Origin: Varroa destructor
Taxonomy: Eukaryota > Arthropoda > Arachnida > Mesostigmata > Varroidae
Assembly: GCF_002443255.2 (NCBI RefSeq)
Contig: NW_019211457.1
Location: 45,847,690 to 45,911,689 of the forward strand
Length of the DNA stretch: 64,000 nucleotides
Direction of reading: 5' to 3'
Each line of letters starts with the position of its first letter. Within the stretch, counting starts at the first letter, position 1. A program made the position numbers and the translations under genes. This document shows positions 41,301-52,132 of this stretch, piece after piece. The notes under the pieces are model-generated. The model had not been told where the DNA came from, ran no database searches, and saw only the letters and a program-made list of their open reading frames with translations.

Positions 41301-43428
41301 CGAAGTAATGCAAACGTATTGCTATTACACCAATATGTGCAGTTCACGTTACAAAAACATTTATTAATAGGCTCTGAGCCGGCGACCTCGTGCAATTTGC
41401 ATTCGTACCGCTTCGTAAATTATCCGTAGGAATAAAAACAAGCATCTCAGTGCTAGCTTACGCCGTCCGTAATACAGTTCTGCTTCTTTCCATAGTGAGC
41501 TGCAATGCTTTTGTTAGAAATGGCCGTGCTTGCTTGTGAAAGTAATACTGCATTTGAATGGAACCGACTGAAGTCAACGTATGACACCCTCTTCTACTGT
41601 CATCATTGGGAGCTGGTGCGGCATTTGTGAGGTTCCGAAAGGTTCCTTAATATAAGCTTCGACGGATCTGCAAACACCAACAAAAACTGTCTTGAAGACC
41701 CAACTTCTTTTTCTGGATAAATCTTGATCGGCTCTTTTCTAATGGCGAGGATCGGTGTTTCCTACATTTGTTTATGTCACAAAATAGCACGCTTATGTTT
41801 CTGCACGAAAACTGAGATTCTTGCGAACTCGACCTCTTCTAAACATAGAATAAAGCTCTTTGTGAACGTTTTCATTACACCTAATACAGGTGCGCAGGTA
41901 ACGTATATGCTTCATCTTCATGCGGCCGCGATTATCTTTATTACTTCGATTGATCATTACAGCAGTACTTCACTAATACATATCGCTTGCGAAATATGCT
42001 CGTCACAGTTCAATAACATGTTTTAAGTTAATATATTTTCAGGTTTTGGTTGTGAACTCATTTGATGATTGACTATAGAAATTACGTTATCTTGAAATCA
42101 TCCTTTAGCTCGAGTTCTGCTATTGACGCCTATAGAGTATACAAAATATACAATAAACATTTCTTGCGATTATCGATCTCATTTTTCAGATTTAATTCAA
42201 CGATTACCGGTCAATTTTATGGACACACACATTTCGACCAGTTTAACATGTTTTATAGCGAAGACCGCTCGACGCCAGTCGGAGTAGCTTTCATTGCCCC
42301 CAGCGCAACCTCTTATACCTATGTAAGCCTCGCTTTTGGAGGGACAACATATTAATTGGTGTATGTTACACTGATAACCATGCAAATCGTTCCCGGCATC
42401 TACTGGTGACTGCTATTTACACCGTTTAGACTCGGTACCATACGAAAGGCCCGTGGGAGTTCAGAGTCAAATTTTTACCCTGTTCCATGTCTATAAATAT
42501 TTGTTAGAATATATGGTAACAATAATAATTAAAACGGTATTGAATCATATTTTTTTCTTTCGTCTTAGAACAATGTCAGCTAAGACCGATCTTCATTTCG
42601 GTTGTTGTTTTATCTCGTTAGGTTAATCCTGCGTACAAACTCTACACATATCGCAGCGAAGGTGTACTGTATAACTCTACAACTCGATCATTTGATCTGG
42701 CGATGGCAAATTCCAAAGGGTCAATTAACTGGCAGGCGGAATATGATGTACTGGGCGCATTCGGAATCGACGATCTTAGTCCATCAAGTATGGATTACTT
42801 GTCGAAAAAGCTTAACAACGATCTGGAATCGTTTAATGCGTACTTCAGGTAGGGGATGCTAAAGTAGAACACGACAGCTCGCAGTAACGAAAACAATGTC
42901 ATTGAAACCTATCTATCGTCGGCCTTTTTAAACGCGATTTGCTTCCGATTTCATACAGCTGAGAAGAGAGGCACCAATCAAAATGATGGTGGGGCTCTGG
43001 CAGAGACGCAGCGAGGCTAAGTTTACTTTTTTTCCAGTGCCCGATTTCTTGACTGTTTCTCTCTCTCAGTAGTTGTTATCCCGCGCACTTTAAAAAGAGC
43101 AAAAGAAGGAAAGCAACACCAATTTGAAAGACGTAGCACTTGACTTAACTATTGTTGGTAGGTCGTTCTTGCTTAATCCTTTACTTAGCATCATACAAAA
43201 TGGACCTTGTACGATTATGCAAACGAACTAAAAGTTCGAATTTCTATTATGATGCTGCTGTTACATAGGTTTTATCATCGAAACAGCTCACACAGCCATT
43301 GGGCCAATTGTACAGAAACCTGTAGGTCGAACATCGTTGCAGCAACAGCGACCGACGTTCACCACCAAGGGGCAGCGCGATTTGTGCGACAGAAAATCGA
43401 CCTTTTGGATTTAGCTTGTAGAAAATAA
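29122..43428 (+). CDS. Smpd1: Acid sphingomyelinase (SMPD1-like), whole coding span
   Basis: Acid sphingomyelinase hydrolyses sphingomyelin to ceramide and phosphocholine in lysosomes or after secretion. Nine exons (29122-29346, 34649-34852, 36910-37068, 38556-38876, 39486-39782, 40009-40268, 42190-42322, 42622-42848, 43269-43428) join in phase to about 661 residues, close to the 631 of the human enzyme. Order: hydrophobic signal (residues 7-24), saposin-like domain with six cysteines, short linker, metallophosphatase core and a C-terminal region. Metal and catalytic residues match the human enzyme: DxH at 208/210, GD at 312, GNHE at 353-354, GHVPP histidine 467 and GHTH at 501/503. The NCTETC cysteine pair of the C-terminal domain is kept; the later pair is not seen. 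All splice sites are GT/AG, and only the first donor is weak. An acceptor at 29089-29090 just before the start exon implies an upstream untranslated exon. Confidence 0.93.
29347..34648 (+). other. Sphingomyelinase intron 1, nothing else recognised
   Basis: A 5.3-kb AT-rich intron. Small open frames (for example 30490-30699) have no recognisable product. If the weak donor at 29347 is wrong, a small missed exon could lie here. Confidence 0.5.
34649..34852 (+). CDS. Smpd1: Sphingomyelinase exon 2: saposin-like domain
   Basis: Flanked by TATTGCAG at 34648 and TCG|GTAAGG at 34852. It encodes 68 residues in phase 0. NETCKTC gives the first two saposin cysteines, and ALAC and DIC the next two, spaced as in human SMPD1. 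The saposin domain presents lipid to the catalytic core. Aligned with human, the CKTC and DIC(Q/S) neighbourhoods are directly comparable. Confidence 0.93.
34853..36909 (+). other. Sphingomyelinase intron 2
   Basis: About 2.06 kb, AT-rich. The frame at 35288-35524 is not recognised and is not needed to keep the sphingomyelinase frame, because the exons on both sides join in phase 0. Confidence 0.7.
36910..37068 (+). CDS. Smpd1: Sphingomyelinase exon 3: end of saposin domain and linker
   Basis: Acceptor TTCCACCAG at 36909, donor CAA|GTAAGT at 37068; 53 residues, phase 0 on both sides. DICGLMFGPTCG supplies the last two saposin cysteines and matches human EACGLLLGSTCG. A W-x-V-x-LP segment follows, as in the human linker before the catalytic domain, but the proline-rich stretch of the human protein is missing. 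Confidence 0.95.
37069..38555 (+). other. Sphingomyelinase intron 3
   Basis: About 1.49 kb. A minus-strand open frame at 38159-38365 has a plausible ATG but no recognisable product and no exon borders. Nothing else is supported. Confidence 0.7.
38556..38876 (+). CDS. Smpd1: Sphingomyelinase exon 4: start of catalytic domain
   Basis: Acceptor GTTGCCAG at 38555, donor AAG|GTTTGA at 38876; 107 residues in phase 0. ILHISDIHYDPRY carries the first metal ligands (D208 and H210 of the model). CDRPLCC and the later HCDMPL keep the disulfide cysteines. Between them the sequence is roughly 30 residues longer than in human, in a serine- and asparagine-rich insert. The MetallophosphatASE fold begins here. 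Confidence 0.95.
38877..39485 (+). other. Sphingomyelinase intron 4
   Basis: A 609-base AT-rich intron with GT and AG ends. Nothing else is seen in it. Confidence 0.8.
39486..39782 (+). CDS. Smpd1: Sphingomyelinase exon 5: TGDIPPHD and GNHE motifs
   Basis: Acceptor TTACCAG at 39485, donor ACG|GTACGT at 39782; 99 residues in phase 0. VYLTGDIPPHDVW contains the bridging metal ligand (D312) and PAVGNHE the asparagine and histidine (353-354) of the metal site and active centre. Both blocks align directly with human TGDIPAHDVW and PAVGNHES. Sites NIT and NKT could be glycosylated. Confidence 0.96.
39783..40008 (+). other. Sphingomyelinase intron 5
   Basis: A short 226-base intron ending in a clear pyrimidine tract and TTCCAG. 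Confidence 0.85.
40009..40268 (+). CDS. Smpd1: Sphingomyelinase exon 6: GHVPP histidine block
   Basis: Acceptor TTCTTCCAG at 40008, donor AAAG|GTAGGA at 40268; phase 0 in, phase 2 out. RRGGFYAKT matches human RIGGFYALS. WLLADSRDPAGQL and the HILGHVPP block (metal-binding H467) follow the family closely. Cysteines in NMCYY and FDCIY correspond to a known human disulfide pair. Confidence 0.96.
40269..42189 (+). other. Sphingomyelinase intron 6
   Basis: About 1.9 kb, strongly AT-rich, with A/T runs near 41.2 kb. The open frame at 41724-42026 has a leader-like start but no recognisable product. Confidence 0.7.
42190..42322 (+). CDS. Smpd1: Sphingomyelinase exon 7: GHTH motif
   Basis: Acceptor ATTTTTCAG at 42189, donor TAT|GTAAGC at 42322; phase 2 in, phase 0 out. 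QFYGHTHFDQF holds the last two metal ligands (H501, H503) and aligns with human QFFGHTHVDEF. AFIAPSATSYT matches human AFLAPSATTY. Confidence 0.96.
42323..42621 (+). other. Sphingomyelinase intron 7
   Basis: A 299-base intron with GTAAGC at the start and TCTCGTTAG at the end. Nothing else is seen. Confidence 0.85.
42622..42848 (+). CDS. Smpd1: Sphingomyelinase exon 8: C-terminal region
   Basis: Phase 0 in, phase 2 out (TTCAG|GTAGGG). It starts NPAYKLYTY, matching human LNPGYRVYQ, and continues through INWQAEYDVLGAFGI, the counterpart of the human HWQLLYRARETYGL block. The stretch between is a few residues shorter than in human. Confidence 0.93.
42849..43268 (+). other. Sphingomyelinase intron 8
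   Basis: 420 bases, ending in a pyrimidine-rich run and TTACATAG. The open frame continues upstream of the acceptor by chance; the acceptor is chosen because it alone keeps phase 2 and places FYHRN where the family has FLYHKG. Confidence 0.8.
43269..43428 (+). CDS. Smpd1: Sphingomyelinase exon 9: C-terminus and stop
   Basis: It opens with RFYHRN and WANCTETC, aligned with human FLYHKGHPPSEPCGTPC, and ends at TAA 43426-43428. The second C-terminal cysteine pair and the free C-terminal cysteine of the human enzyme are not seen; the tail ends ACRK. No clear AATAAA signal follows within the next few hundred bases. Confidence 0.88.
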
Positions 43429-44400
43429 CTTATTCTAATTGTTGTGTATTAGTACTGTTAAGATTAATATTATTGTTATTATGCTTATTATTATTATTGT
43501 ATCATAGCTCTCTTTCCTTGTATAATTATATTATCTGCAAAAATGCGCATATATATATGTCTGTTCATATGTAAGTATTTCAAGCTTTTTATGTAGCACT
43601 ATAGCGGAAATACACTGATTATTTAGACATGTGACAGCGTTTCTCAGACAATGTATATTGAGTTCTCAAGTAAACGATAGATTTACGCGTCGCGTTAAGG
43701 GACATAATTACTGTCCCAAACTTAGCCGAACCAGGATTAATCCTAACAATGAACTTAACTGTGCGCACCGTATGCAATGCTTGCCTTTTATTAAGTGCTT
43801 ACATGTATGGGCTATTATCTTGGATTATAATGGGGGGTGAATATACCAATGTGTGAGGGCAGCTTTAACAGATAAACAAAAGAAAGAACAAATATAGGCT
43901 GTATCTTAGAGAATGTACTTATGGTGTTTTTATTCATAGCCGCTAGTTTTACTATGAGAGTAACACTTTGCAAACGCGTAGATACTTGGACGTTCTCACT
44001 TTTTGCTACAGCACTTTAAAAATACACAAAATAATATTAGCCCACTCGTTATGTGTTGCCAGTTTAAAAAATTATACATTTTTTTCCTGAACGCAGTTTC
44101 ATGATTATCTCTCCAGATGCCTATTTCTCTCAATAAGGACAAAATACACTCAGTAGTATAAACAAAAAATGTCACTCAGCGATATCTCTCCCTGTCAAAA
44201 ACAACGCTACGTCACTACTTTATTCAACATCTGTCCTCGTTACCAACATCATCTGTAAAGGTGAGTGTCCCAGTCCCGCTCGCCACTACGTCTCTTTAAA
44301 TATTGTTGATTTCCCTTTCTCTTTGCTTTCGCCGCAAACGGACCTCTCCGGGAACACTCCTCTACTGCACCCCTTCTCTTTTTCTCAGCCATGTTATTAT
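43429..44400 (+). other. Sphingomyelinase 3' untranslated region and intergenic DNA
   Basis: AT-rich DNA with TTA/ATT runs near 43.47-43.5 kb. The 3' end of the sphingomyelinase transcript must lie here, but no canonical polyadenylation signal stands out. Less than 1 kb separates the stop from the next GC-rich block. Confidence 0.5.
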
Positions 44401-45121
44401 CTGCTCCCCGTTTCGACAGCGCGATTCAGCGTGCCCAAAACACTGATCGTGCCACAAAACGAACCACACAGCAGGGTTCTCTAGTAAGCGAACGTATCAC
44501 AGTCGAGCACATTGGTATCAGCCCTCGTCGAATTCTTTGCATTTTTTGGTGATTGCTGCTGCTGCTAGTGGCCGCTGCCATCGCCGCTGACGCCGTAGAG
44601 TTATCGATTCGTATACGGAGTCGCGTTGAAGCGCCGTGCCGTTTGAGGTTGTCGTGCCGTTTCGGTAGCGTGAGTGTTAGCGAGTGCGTACAGTATAGAG
44701 GGTGGTCGCCTGGTATAGAAATAGTATGTCGTGCTATTCAACGCACGAATTTTGAGTGCGTTCCATCGCGTTGGTATCAGCTATTGGTCGTGTATAGCCA
44801 CGGGATAGATCCGTCTTGTTATTGTTTTGCTGTGGTGGGATGTTTGTTGCTTGTGCTGCTGTTGATGTGGTTGTTGTTGTCAGCGGTGTCGAGGCGACCG
44901 GCTGGCGAGCGTTTGCTGCCTGGATCGTCGTGGGGCTCCGTGTGCGTTCGAAGCGTTTGTTGTGATCGTGATGCTAATGGTAATAGCTGTTTAGTGTGTT
45001 TGTGTACGGCAAAAGATTGTATTGCATATGAACGTGTTTGGCCACTTAGTCGCCAGCTTCGCAAGGATAATTGGACGAGCGGCACGCCTAGATAGCCGTG
45101 AGGTCTACTCTTGGCTTCAAG
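44401..45121 (+). promoter_or_regulatory. Amot: Probable angiomotin promoter and untranslated first exon
   Basis: A GC- and CpG-rich block directly downstream of the sphingomyelinase gene ends at TTCAAG|GTGAGC (donor 45122), a good 5' splice site. Joined to the first coding exon at 52132 the frames through it hit stops, so it would be untranslated, and the ATG at 52133 would be the first usable start. The 180-codon frame at 44553-45095 starts at a non-ATG codon, is rich in L, V, C and R, and is probably chance in GT-rich DNA. The link to angiomotin is inference from position and strand. Confidence 0.45.
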
Positions 45122-45329
45122 GTGAGCTAAATAAAAAAGGCCTTCGTAGTTCTTCGTCGCCTAACAACGCGTCGTTTCTACCAGAGTCTGGCGAACACAA
45201 GCATTTTATAAAAAACATAATAACATGAACAATATGTATCACGACAGGGGCATGACACTAACGACGGGAATGATTTTGTTCAGTAATGATAAACCCAAAA
45301 AAAGGTCATTAGAGTACATTGTTGCTTTT

Positions 45330-45370
45330 AACAGGGCTTTTATTAGGAATAACAGGGCTTTTATTAGGAA
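45330..45370. repeat. 21-base unit repeated twice in tandem
   Basis: The unit AACAGGGCTTTTATTAGGAA plus T occurs at 45330-45350 and again, lacking the last T, at 45351-45370. The copies are identical, so the duplication is recent. Confidence 0.9.
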
Positions 45371-48300
45371 CTGATTATTATCTGTGGGACAAAGATACAG
45401 CGCCCGAGCAGCGCCCTGTTTTTATCTTCGTTGAGGAAAAATGTCGCTCCAGTATCAAGTGAGGTTTACCGAACGAGCAGTAGCAAATATTCGAAAAAAC
45501 TGTTCGCCACTGTGTAAACGCGGTGAGACGCCCCCGTGAAACTATGCAATCGTAACATGTTTACTTGTTTGCCTTCTAAAATTAAAATCACTTAGTGACC
45601 GGATGGTGTAGGTTCGAAACCGGACGTAGACACCCTATGTTTGATGCTACTGGAAGGGCTCGCCAGGCGCCTGGGCAATGCTCGTCTGAGTGGCGCTTGC
45701 AGTGAACGCGAAACCTCAGACGTTGAATTTAGACGTGGTGAGACATTATACCATACGTTTGTTCGCGAGAGACTCTTTCAGATGTCGCATCCCGTTTTGC
45801 TGCATGGATAGATGATGTTTGATTGGTCATATGCGTAGCGCCTTTTGATTAAATGCAAAACTGCTAAAATGATTGTTAAAACTTGCATAGAATACAACTG
45901 AACCTATTGTTATCGTTATTATTACCAAATGTGTTATTAAGTTGGATCTTGTATAGCTGTGCGTTCCATGAATAGACGTTCGTATTGCTATTGTAGGCTC
46001 ATATGCAGAACTCGGTTAGGTATAAAGACCAATCCTATTTAAAGTTTCCTAATGCTAACATGATTTTGCTACATAAACACTGATTTTCTTAACAAATGAA
46101 CTGTAAATAACATTACCTGAATTTGTTATACATTGTAGGCCAAATCTCATGTACTTTCGTAGTACATATTGTACAAAGAAAAACTTTTTTGTTGTATATT
46201 ACTTCAATATTCTTAACTACTGCCCTTGTTACCTACATACTGCCCTGATAAGTAGTATACTATTACGAAGTAAAATTTAGTGTCGGTGTCCGGCTTGAAT
46301 CTAGTAGAACATTACGTCGCCGCCCAAACGACAACGAAGGTAACACCGAGGGTACATTTGATTCTTAAGGTACGATACAAGAAGGTCCTTCATTATGTAT
46401 TGTCCCAATATTAGCTGTTTACTTTGGCGATTGGTTAATCAGTGTCGTAGCCACAACTTCCTCAGCAAGATTCGCGACCAACATGGCCGCGGAAGGCTTG
46501 ATCATACCTCACCGCTTGCTGCCTGCCACTGGTCCGGCGTTGGCCCTCGCTGTAGACGCTGCAGGCAGAACGTCCGCTAGCAGCTGCATCGTCATCAACA
46601 GCTGTAGCTATAACCGTTGAAAGCATTCGCGGAATTCTTCTGGCTCAGCAGCCGCCATCGGCCCGGTCGCCGCCGGCGCTGCCACCGTTGCGGTCGTCAT
46701 CCATTCGCATGTCCACCCGGGGAGCGTCCGGTGATTGGCCATCACCGCTTGCAGCAACGGTAAGAGCGATAGCCGCCGTAGACTTACCAAAGTCGGCAGC
46801 AGCGACGACTTTAGTGGCGAGCTGCGAACGGATGAAAAGCATGATGGTCAACTCGCAGCAGGCCCAAGTCGTACCACCGATGCTGCTGGACCGTCTCCGG
46901 TCCGGCCGTTCGTTAGAGCCCATTTTGTTGGCCGTTAGCATTGCAGTTAATCGTCAAACGTTGCTGGTAGTTGATCCTAACAATTGCTGGAACATGATTT
47001 GCTTACCACAGAGGCTGTTCATAATTATAGCATTGATATAAGTAGTATAAACGACTGATAATATATAAACCAGGCAAACTTGCAAACAAATAAGCGCTTA
47101 GAAAGTTAACGACATAAGACAGACGATGATACAAGCTGATTCAATGGCTTGGATTGCTAGTGGCTATTGCAAAGAGAGAACGGCCCGCCGACGCATTCCG
47201 ACGGTGACGATTAGCCTGGTTAAGAGTTCTTACTTAATGCTGTTATACGCTATAAACAGGAAAATGATCAGAGCTAGAGAAGCTATTTTCCGGAAAAGTT
47301 TGAGATCTGCAATTCACTACTTCGTTTTCACTATTGAATGCTGTGACGTAAATAGCGTGGAAATGGAAAACTGCTGTAAGGAAATTATTGGTCGCTCAAT
47401 AGATATATAGCAAATGTGTAGGGAAGCAGTGCATGCAGTGAGTCACAATGCTTGCTGTATGGGCGATAATAGGAAGTAAAGGGTCAGAGAGAAGGTACTT
47501 GAATATTTTAGCTAGAACCGAAGCAAGATATTACAGATCGAGTTTATCCGGTGTTGCACCCTCTTGAGATGCGACATCGAGTCGATTGTATCGACAGATG
47601 ATGGGGACATAACGTTGTCTGGTAAACTTAATTGATGTCATATGTCAAGAGTTTGAAGAGTACATGACCCATTTTGTCGATTGACATGATTGGCGACAAT
47701 CCAGAAGAATTTCACCAAAAATATTTCAGTATTACATCATTATCATCAGTGTATAGTCGATTCGATTTATTCTGTCTTAATTTTAATTTTCATTCTTTCT
47801 GTCTCGTATTCCTACTTTTGCCCTGCACCATTCTGTACAATGGAAACGAATCTCGTTAACTGCATAGTTGCGACTCCTGTGTTTTTATTCGGGGCACTTG
47901 CCTACGACACATGACGACGATGAGTAGGGGTCGACTAGCATAAGCCATTGTTACACAAAACCTCTAATATTTGTTTCTGAGTCTTAACGTCCACATGCAA
48001 GTCTGTAGCTCACGTTTTCGTTACGCTTTGCTTACACTTCTAGAGCCGGCATAGACTATTACATGTGATTCCGTCCTTTTCATCATCTCGCTATCGAATC
48101 CGGGTGGCGTAACAAGTACTCGCCGCCGCACTGCGATTCATTTTCCTCCCTTGACGCTGGTCGTAGCGTCAGCCAGGTTATGTCGCACGAGCTGCTTTAA
48201 CAGTAGCACCGGCAGTAACAGTTCACTCTCTAAACCATCAGCCATTCATTTCAGTATAGATGAAAGGGTGCACACATGGACGTACCTCATCTTTTATTCT

Positions 48301-49910
48301 TACAGACATTTATTCTGTTTGCTAGTAAAAACCCTATTAAATCGCCTGTGTTATTACCTGTCTGAGCGAGTAACACAACCGGAAAACATTTGGCTAACTC
48401 TTACAAGGGACAACCTACGCGGGTCGAAAAGAGCGACGGGCGCTAAGCTATCTCAGCGTTGTCAAACAAATGTAGCTCCGCCTCAATATTTCATTTTGAT
48501 AAACGTTCCTTCCTATGGCGTGCGTCTGTTTATAGGCGAATCTCCCGTAACTGTGGTTGCGTGTATTTGAGGATGCAACGACATATGTTCCTCTAATACA
48601 CGACATTCACTTCGAGGGAAGACTTCCTCCGCTCCAATTTGTTTTCCCACATTGTAGCTTGGCGTTATTATTGCTATTTTTATCATTATAGTTATTCTTG
48701 TTCTTTTTATTATTGTTAATACGTTAAATAGTTCCTCACTGATGCGTCGTTGCACAAAGGCTCATAGAATGCTCGTAGCAGTGCAGTCGCAAAACGGCAG
48801 TAACCCGCCAGACAGCACACGTAAGGCAGAATGCATTATGGCCATCGTCAGCAGGGCTCGTCGGTACTTTCTCAAAAGCGGACTCCGCTTCTATTGCTGT
48901 TGTCGATGGTGTTGCACGCGTCGTCGCCGTCGCCATTGCCATCGCGATTGGGGCGGTCAGCGTCAAGCGCATGGTTCTGTGCCACAACGAGGGATGCTCG
49001 CTGTACGGCAACTAAGGGTATCTCAGTTTCCGCTGACTGCGACGATACGGTCGCTGTTGATGCTGCTTGGACTGGAACCGAGTGGTTCTCTCGTTCTTTA
49101 TTTTTTCTTCCTCTATTTGACTCTGTGCTCGTTTCTTGTTCGCCTTGATATCCGACTGCCTGTACGACCGACCGCACGCCCGTCACTCCGTCCATCCGCC
49201 TGTCCGGCGTAGACTCGCCAAGGAATGCTGACTCAAGGAGACTTCTCCGATTAAATGGTAGTAGTAGTTCTTGATAGAGAGCGCATGGCCTCTATGGTGT
49301 TTCTAGCGTATGGTTCATTTGATCTCGATGGTACCGCCGTCTACCGCCCACGATTGCCAACAGACAACAGCTGCTAAGTCTACTACTGCTATTGTTGTTC
49401 CACTTTCGTGGCCGGCGTTACAGCCGCCATCGTTATCCTTTTTGCTAGAGTTACGTGTATTAAGCAACACAGCGCTGTATCCAAAAGGGTTTTTCTTTCT
49501 CTCTCTGCACCGTTTTTCATCTGTAAATATTCCCCTTCAGTGAATTAGATCAAGACCGCTAATGCCAAAGGACTTCGTTGTTGAGCTGAGGCCATACTTT
49601 CGGTCGCAACTTCGCTCAGTAACTGTAGCTATATTGAGTTTCACATTTCGACTTCCAGGTTTTTACTTAGTTATGTGTGCCGTGGGGTCGAGTCTGTGGC
49701 ATGACGTCTTTAGCGGCCGTTCGGTATGCCCATTTTATATTTTGATGATGCAACTGGAAACCACCGCTGCTACCAACACTGTCTAGTACTACTGATTGAT
49801 CCAGGCAAAACTGGATAACTGCTGCGTAAAGTCGCACCGTTGTTGTCTATGGTCCAGCTCGCTGAATTATGCACAAATAGTATCGATGCCGCTTCATCTA
49901 GTTTATCTCG

Positions 49911-49928
49911 TTTTTTTTTTTTTTTTTT
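49911..49928. repeat. T homopolymer of 18
   Basis: An unbroken run of 18 thymines, with another pyrimidine-rich segment after it. It is inside the presumed angiomotin intron 1 and could also be the reverse of a poly-A tail of an old retrocopy, but no matching body is seen beside it. Confidence 0.8.
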
Positions 49929-52132
49929 ATCTTTTTGTCCCTCTCTGTTGACTTGCTTGTTTAACTGTCCGCGCTCAAATATTTGACCTAACTGGTCCTA
50001 ACCATAAATGACGAACGCTTTCGTGTCCACAAATGTGTATTATTAGTAGTATGAATATATCGTAATAATCTTTTTCGCTCCCTAGTAAATACAATACGCC
50101 AACTCTCTGCTAGACACCGCTTTTGGCCTTATGGAAGATGGAAAGCGGAAGGCAAAGAAACGGTTATGCTGCCACGTAACCACGCGCAGACACGGCTTGC
50201 TCTAAGAATTGGTCCATCGTAATTGGTTGGACACGAAGACCAGATTCAGGTATGCGATTTCAGGTGCGATATTTGTAAAGAGCTCTATGGTGAAGCTACT
50301 ACGATTACAGATCCTGCGCCGCTTTTAAGCTGAGTATCAATTATGAATGAGGAGGCGACGACTGGCCGTAGCAGTTTTACAAATGAAATCAAAAGAATAA
50401 GATTACGCTGGCAAATATGCGTACGTGTGTGGCTGGGTTCGTCTAGGACTATGGGACTGTGCTGTTATCATGACATCAGCTTGTATGTACGAATATGTTA
50501 TCAATTCATACAGATCTATCGAATATAAATCGGTGCCTGTACTGGTTGTTTATAACTCCGAAAATCGTTTTTTTATGCAATATTATTTGATATTATGAAG
50601 TATTCCGAAATAGTCTCTTATGATATTTTGACGTCCGCTATTAACTTAGTTGCTAGCTATTTTTGATCCGTATTTATTTCCATGTATACGTAATCTGCAA
50701 TGCCTGTATAGCTCATATGAAGGGGATAATTGCGCACCTGCTAGTAGCCGCGTATTATAAGCAGGGTTTTTGGACACGTGGTTTTTGAAGGAAACTAGCC
50801 TACAACGCATATCCATATGATACTTATATCTTTTTAAAATTTAGCAGCTTCTTTGAAATGATTTGCACGCGTCAATAAATTATTATTATTAATGTAGTAG
50901 ACGAGCTTTTGATCCACTTTTCATTGATTGTATGTATATATATAATCGATTGGTAACTTTGAATAGACAGTCCTGACGCCGGCAGCGGCATCACACGTTG
51001 ACAGATACTTCCTCACAGGACAGACAAACATCTCAACGGTTCCAGTAGTGGTGGTCGGTGTGGATCAGCTAAACTCAGCTATACAGAAGCACCTAATGTT
51101 TTAACAGAAGACGTGTACTTGACAAGCTTTCAAACGATATTTGTCCTCTTCAATAGCATATCTTATAATGCATACCACGTAAAGGTACAAACTATGCCTC
51201 GGGGACGCCGTTTATATGGCGTAGTTGTCAAACAGAGAAAAAAAAAGCCCTTCCTACTATCTATCGGCTGAAAGCTGACGAGTGAATAATCTAGGTCTGG
51301 GCACTTGTACAGGAAATAATGTCTATTAAACATCGCCGTAAGACGGGTTTAGGTTATTCGACGGTCGTCATCGATAGAATGTTGCGTTCGTAGCAATAAT
51401 CGTTGGCGATGTCATTAGATTAACTAGCTAGGATATGATTTAGCCTGAATTGTACATGCAATGAAAGTTTTATAAAATGCACGAATCTATTATTGAGTTT
51501 CTAGAATCTTCTACTATCCACCAACTGCGATAGTTTGTGGTGACCGCTAGGTTAGATTCGCTCCTGTCTACATAGTTGTGGCTAATAGTTATGTGTGGTA
51601 AAAACCATCAACTATTCGGGTATAGGCAGGCGGATCACATGGCCAAACTGTATAATGGCAAAACTCTGCCATGAAGAAAGCTGATACAGTTAAATGTTAG
51701 TTTGAATTAGTGTATTTTGAATTTGAAGTATTTTGAATTTTAGCCAACAACACTTTGAACTAAACTAGTATTTTGTGGTAACAACGAGAAAGGGCTACAC
51801 AAGGTTCTTTTTTTTAATTGCGGTTGCTCGTCATCGCCTGCTCCTTTTTTAACACCTATACTTTTAATCAGCCACACGCAAATTAATTGATGTCTGTCTT
51901 TAAGATCGGCCCAGACAAATTGGAGATACTCGAAGTCAGTTCAAAGGTATCGAATGTGCTTCCAACATGCCTGTTCAAATGGTAAATCGGTAAAGCTTAA
52001 GCTCAATATTAACGTATACATCCATTCCAGCATATACGACTTTTGCGTATAAGTCAACCATCCAATTTGAATGTCCAGTGTTTTAGCATCGTTTGCATTG
52101 ACTTGATTTGTGCCGTATCTTATTTCCACAGG

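Larger units (their letters stand above)
45122..52131 (+). other. Presumed angiomotin intron 1 with three special patches
   Basis: About 7 kb. It contains a 21-base tandem duplication (45330-45370), GC-rich blocks at 46.42-46.98 and 48.84-49.22 kb with open frames on both strands, and a T-run of 18 at 49911-49928. The rest is AT-rich without recognisable exons. The GC-rich blocks may be alternative first exons or enhancers. Confidence 0.4.

Noticed and set aside
43189..43268. Upstream extension of the last sphingomyelinase exon through the open frame
   Set aside because: The acceptor at 43188 gives the wrong phase with immediate stops. The acceptor at 43268 alone keeps phase 2 and aligns with the family.
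44553..45095. 180-codon open frame starting with a leucine-rich leader
   Set aside because: It does not start at ATG, is made of GT- and CTG-rich DNA, has no recognisable domain, and lies where an untranslated first exon and promoter are expected.
45595..45640. GGTTCGAAACC, resembling a tRNA B box
   Set aside because: The flanking bases do not pair into a T arm, and no A box, anticodon arm or acceptor stem is found at the right distances.
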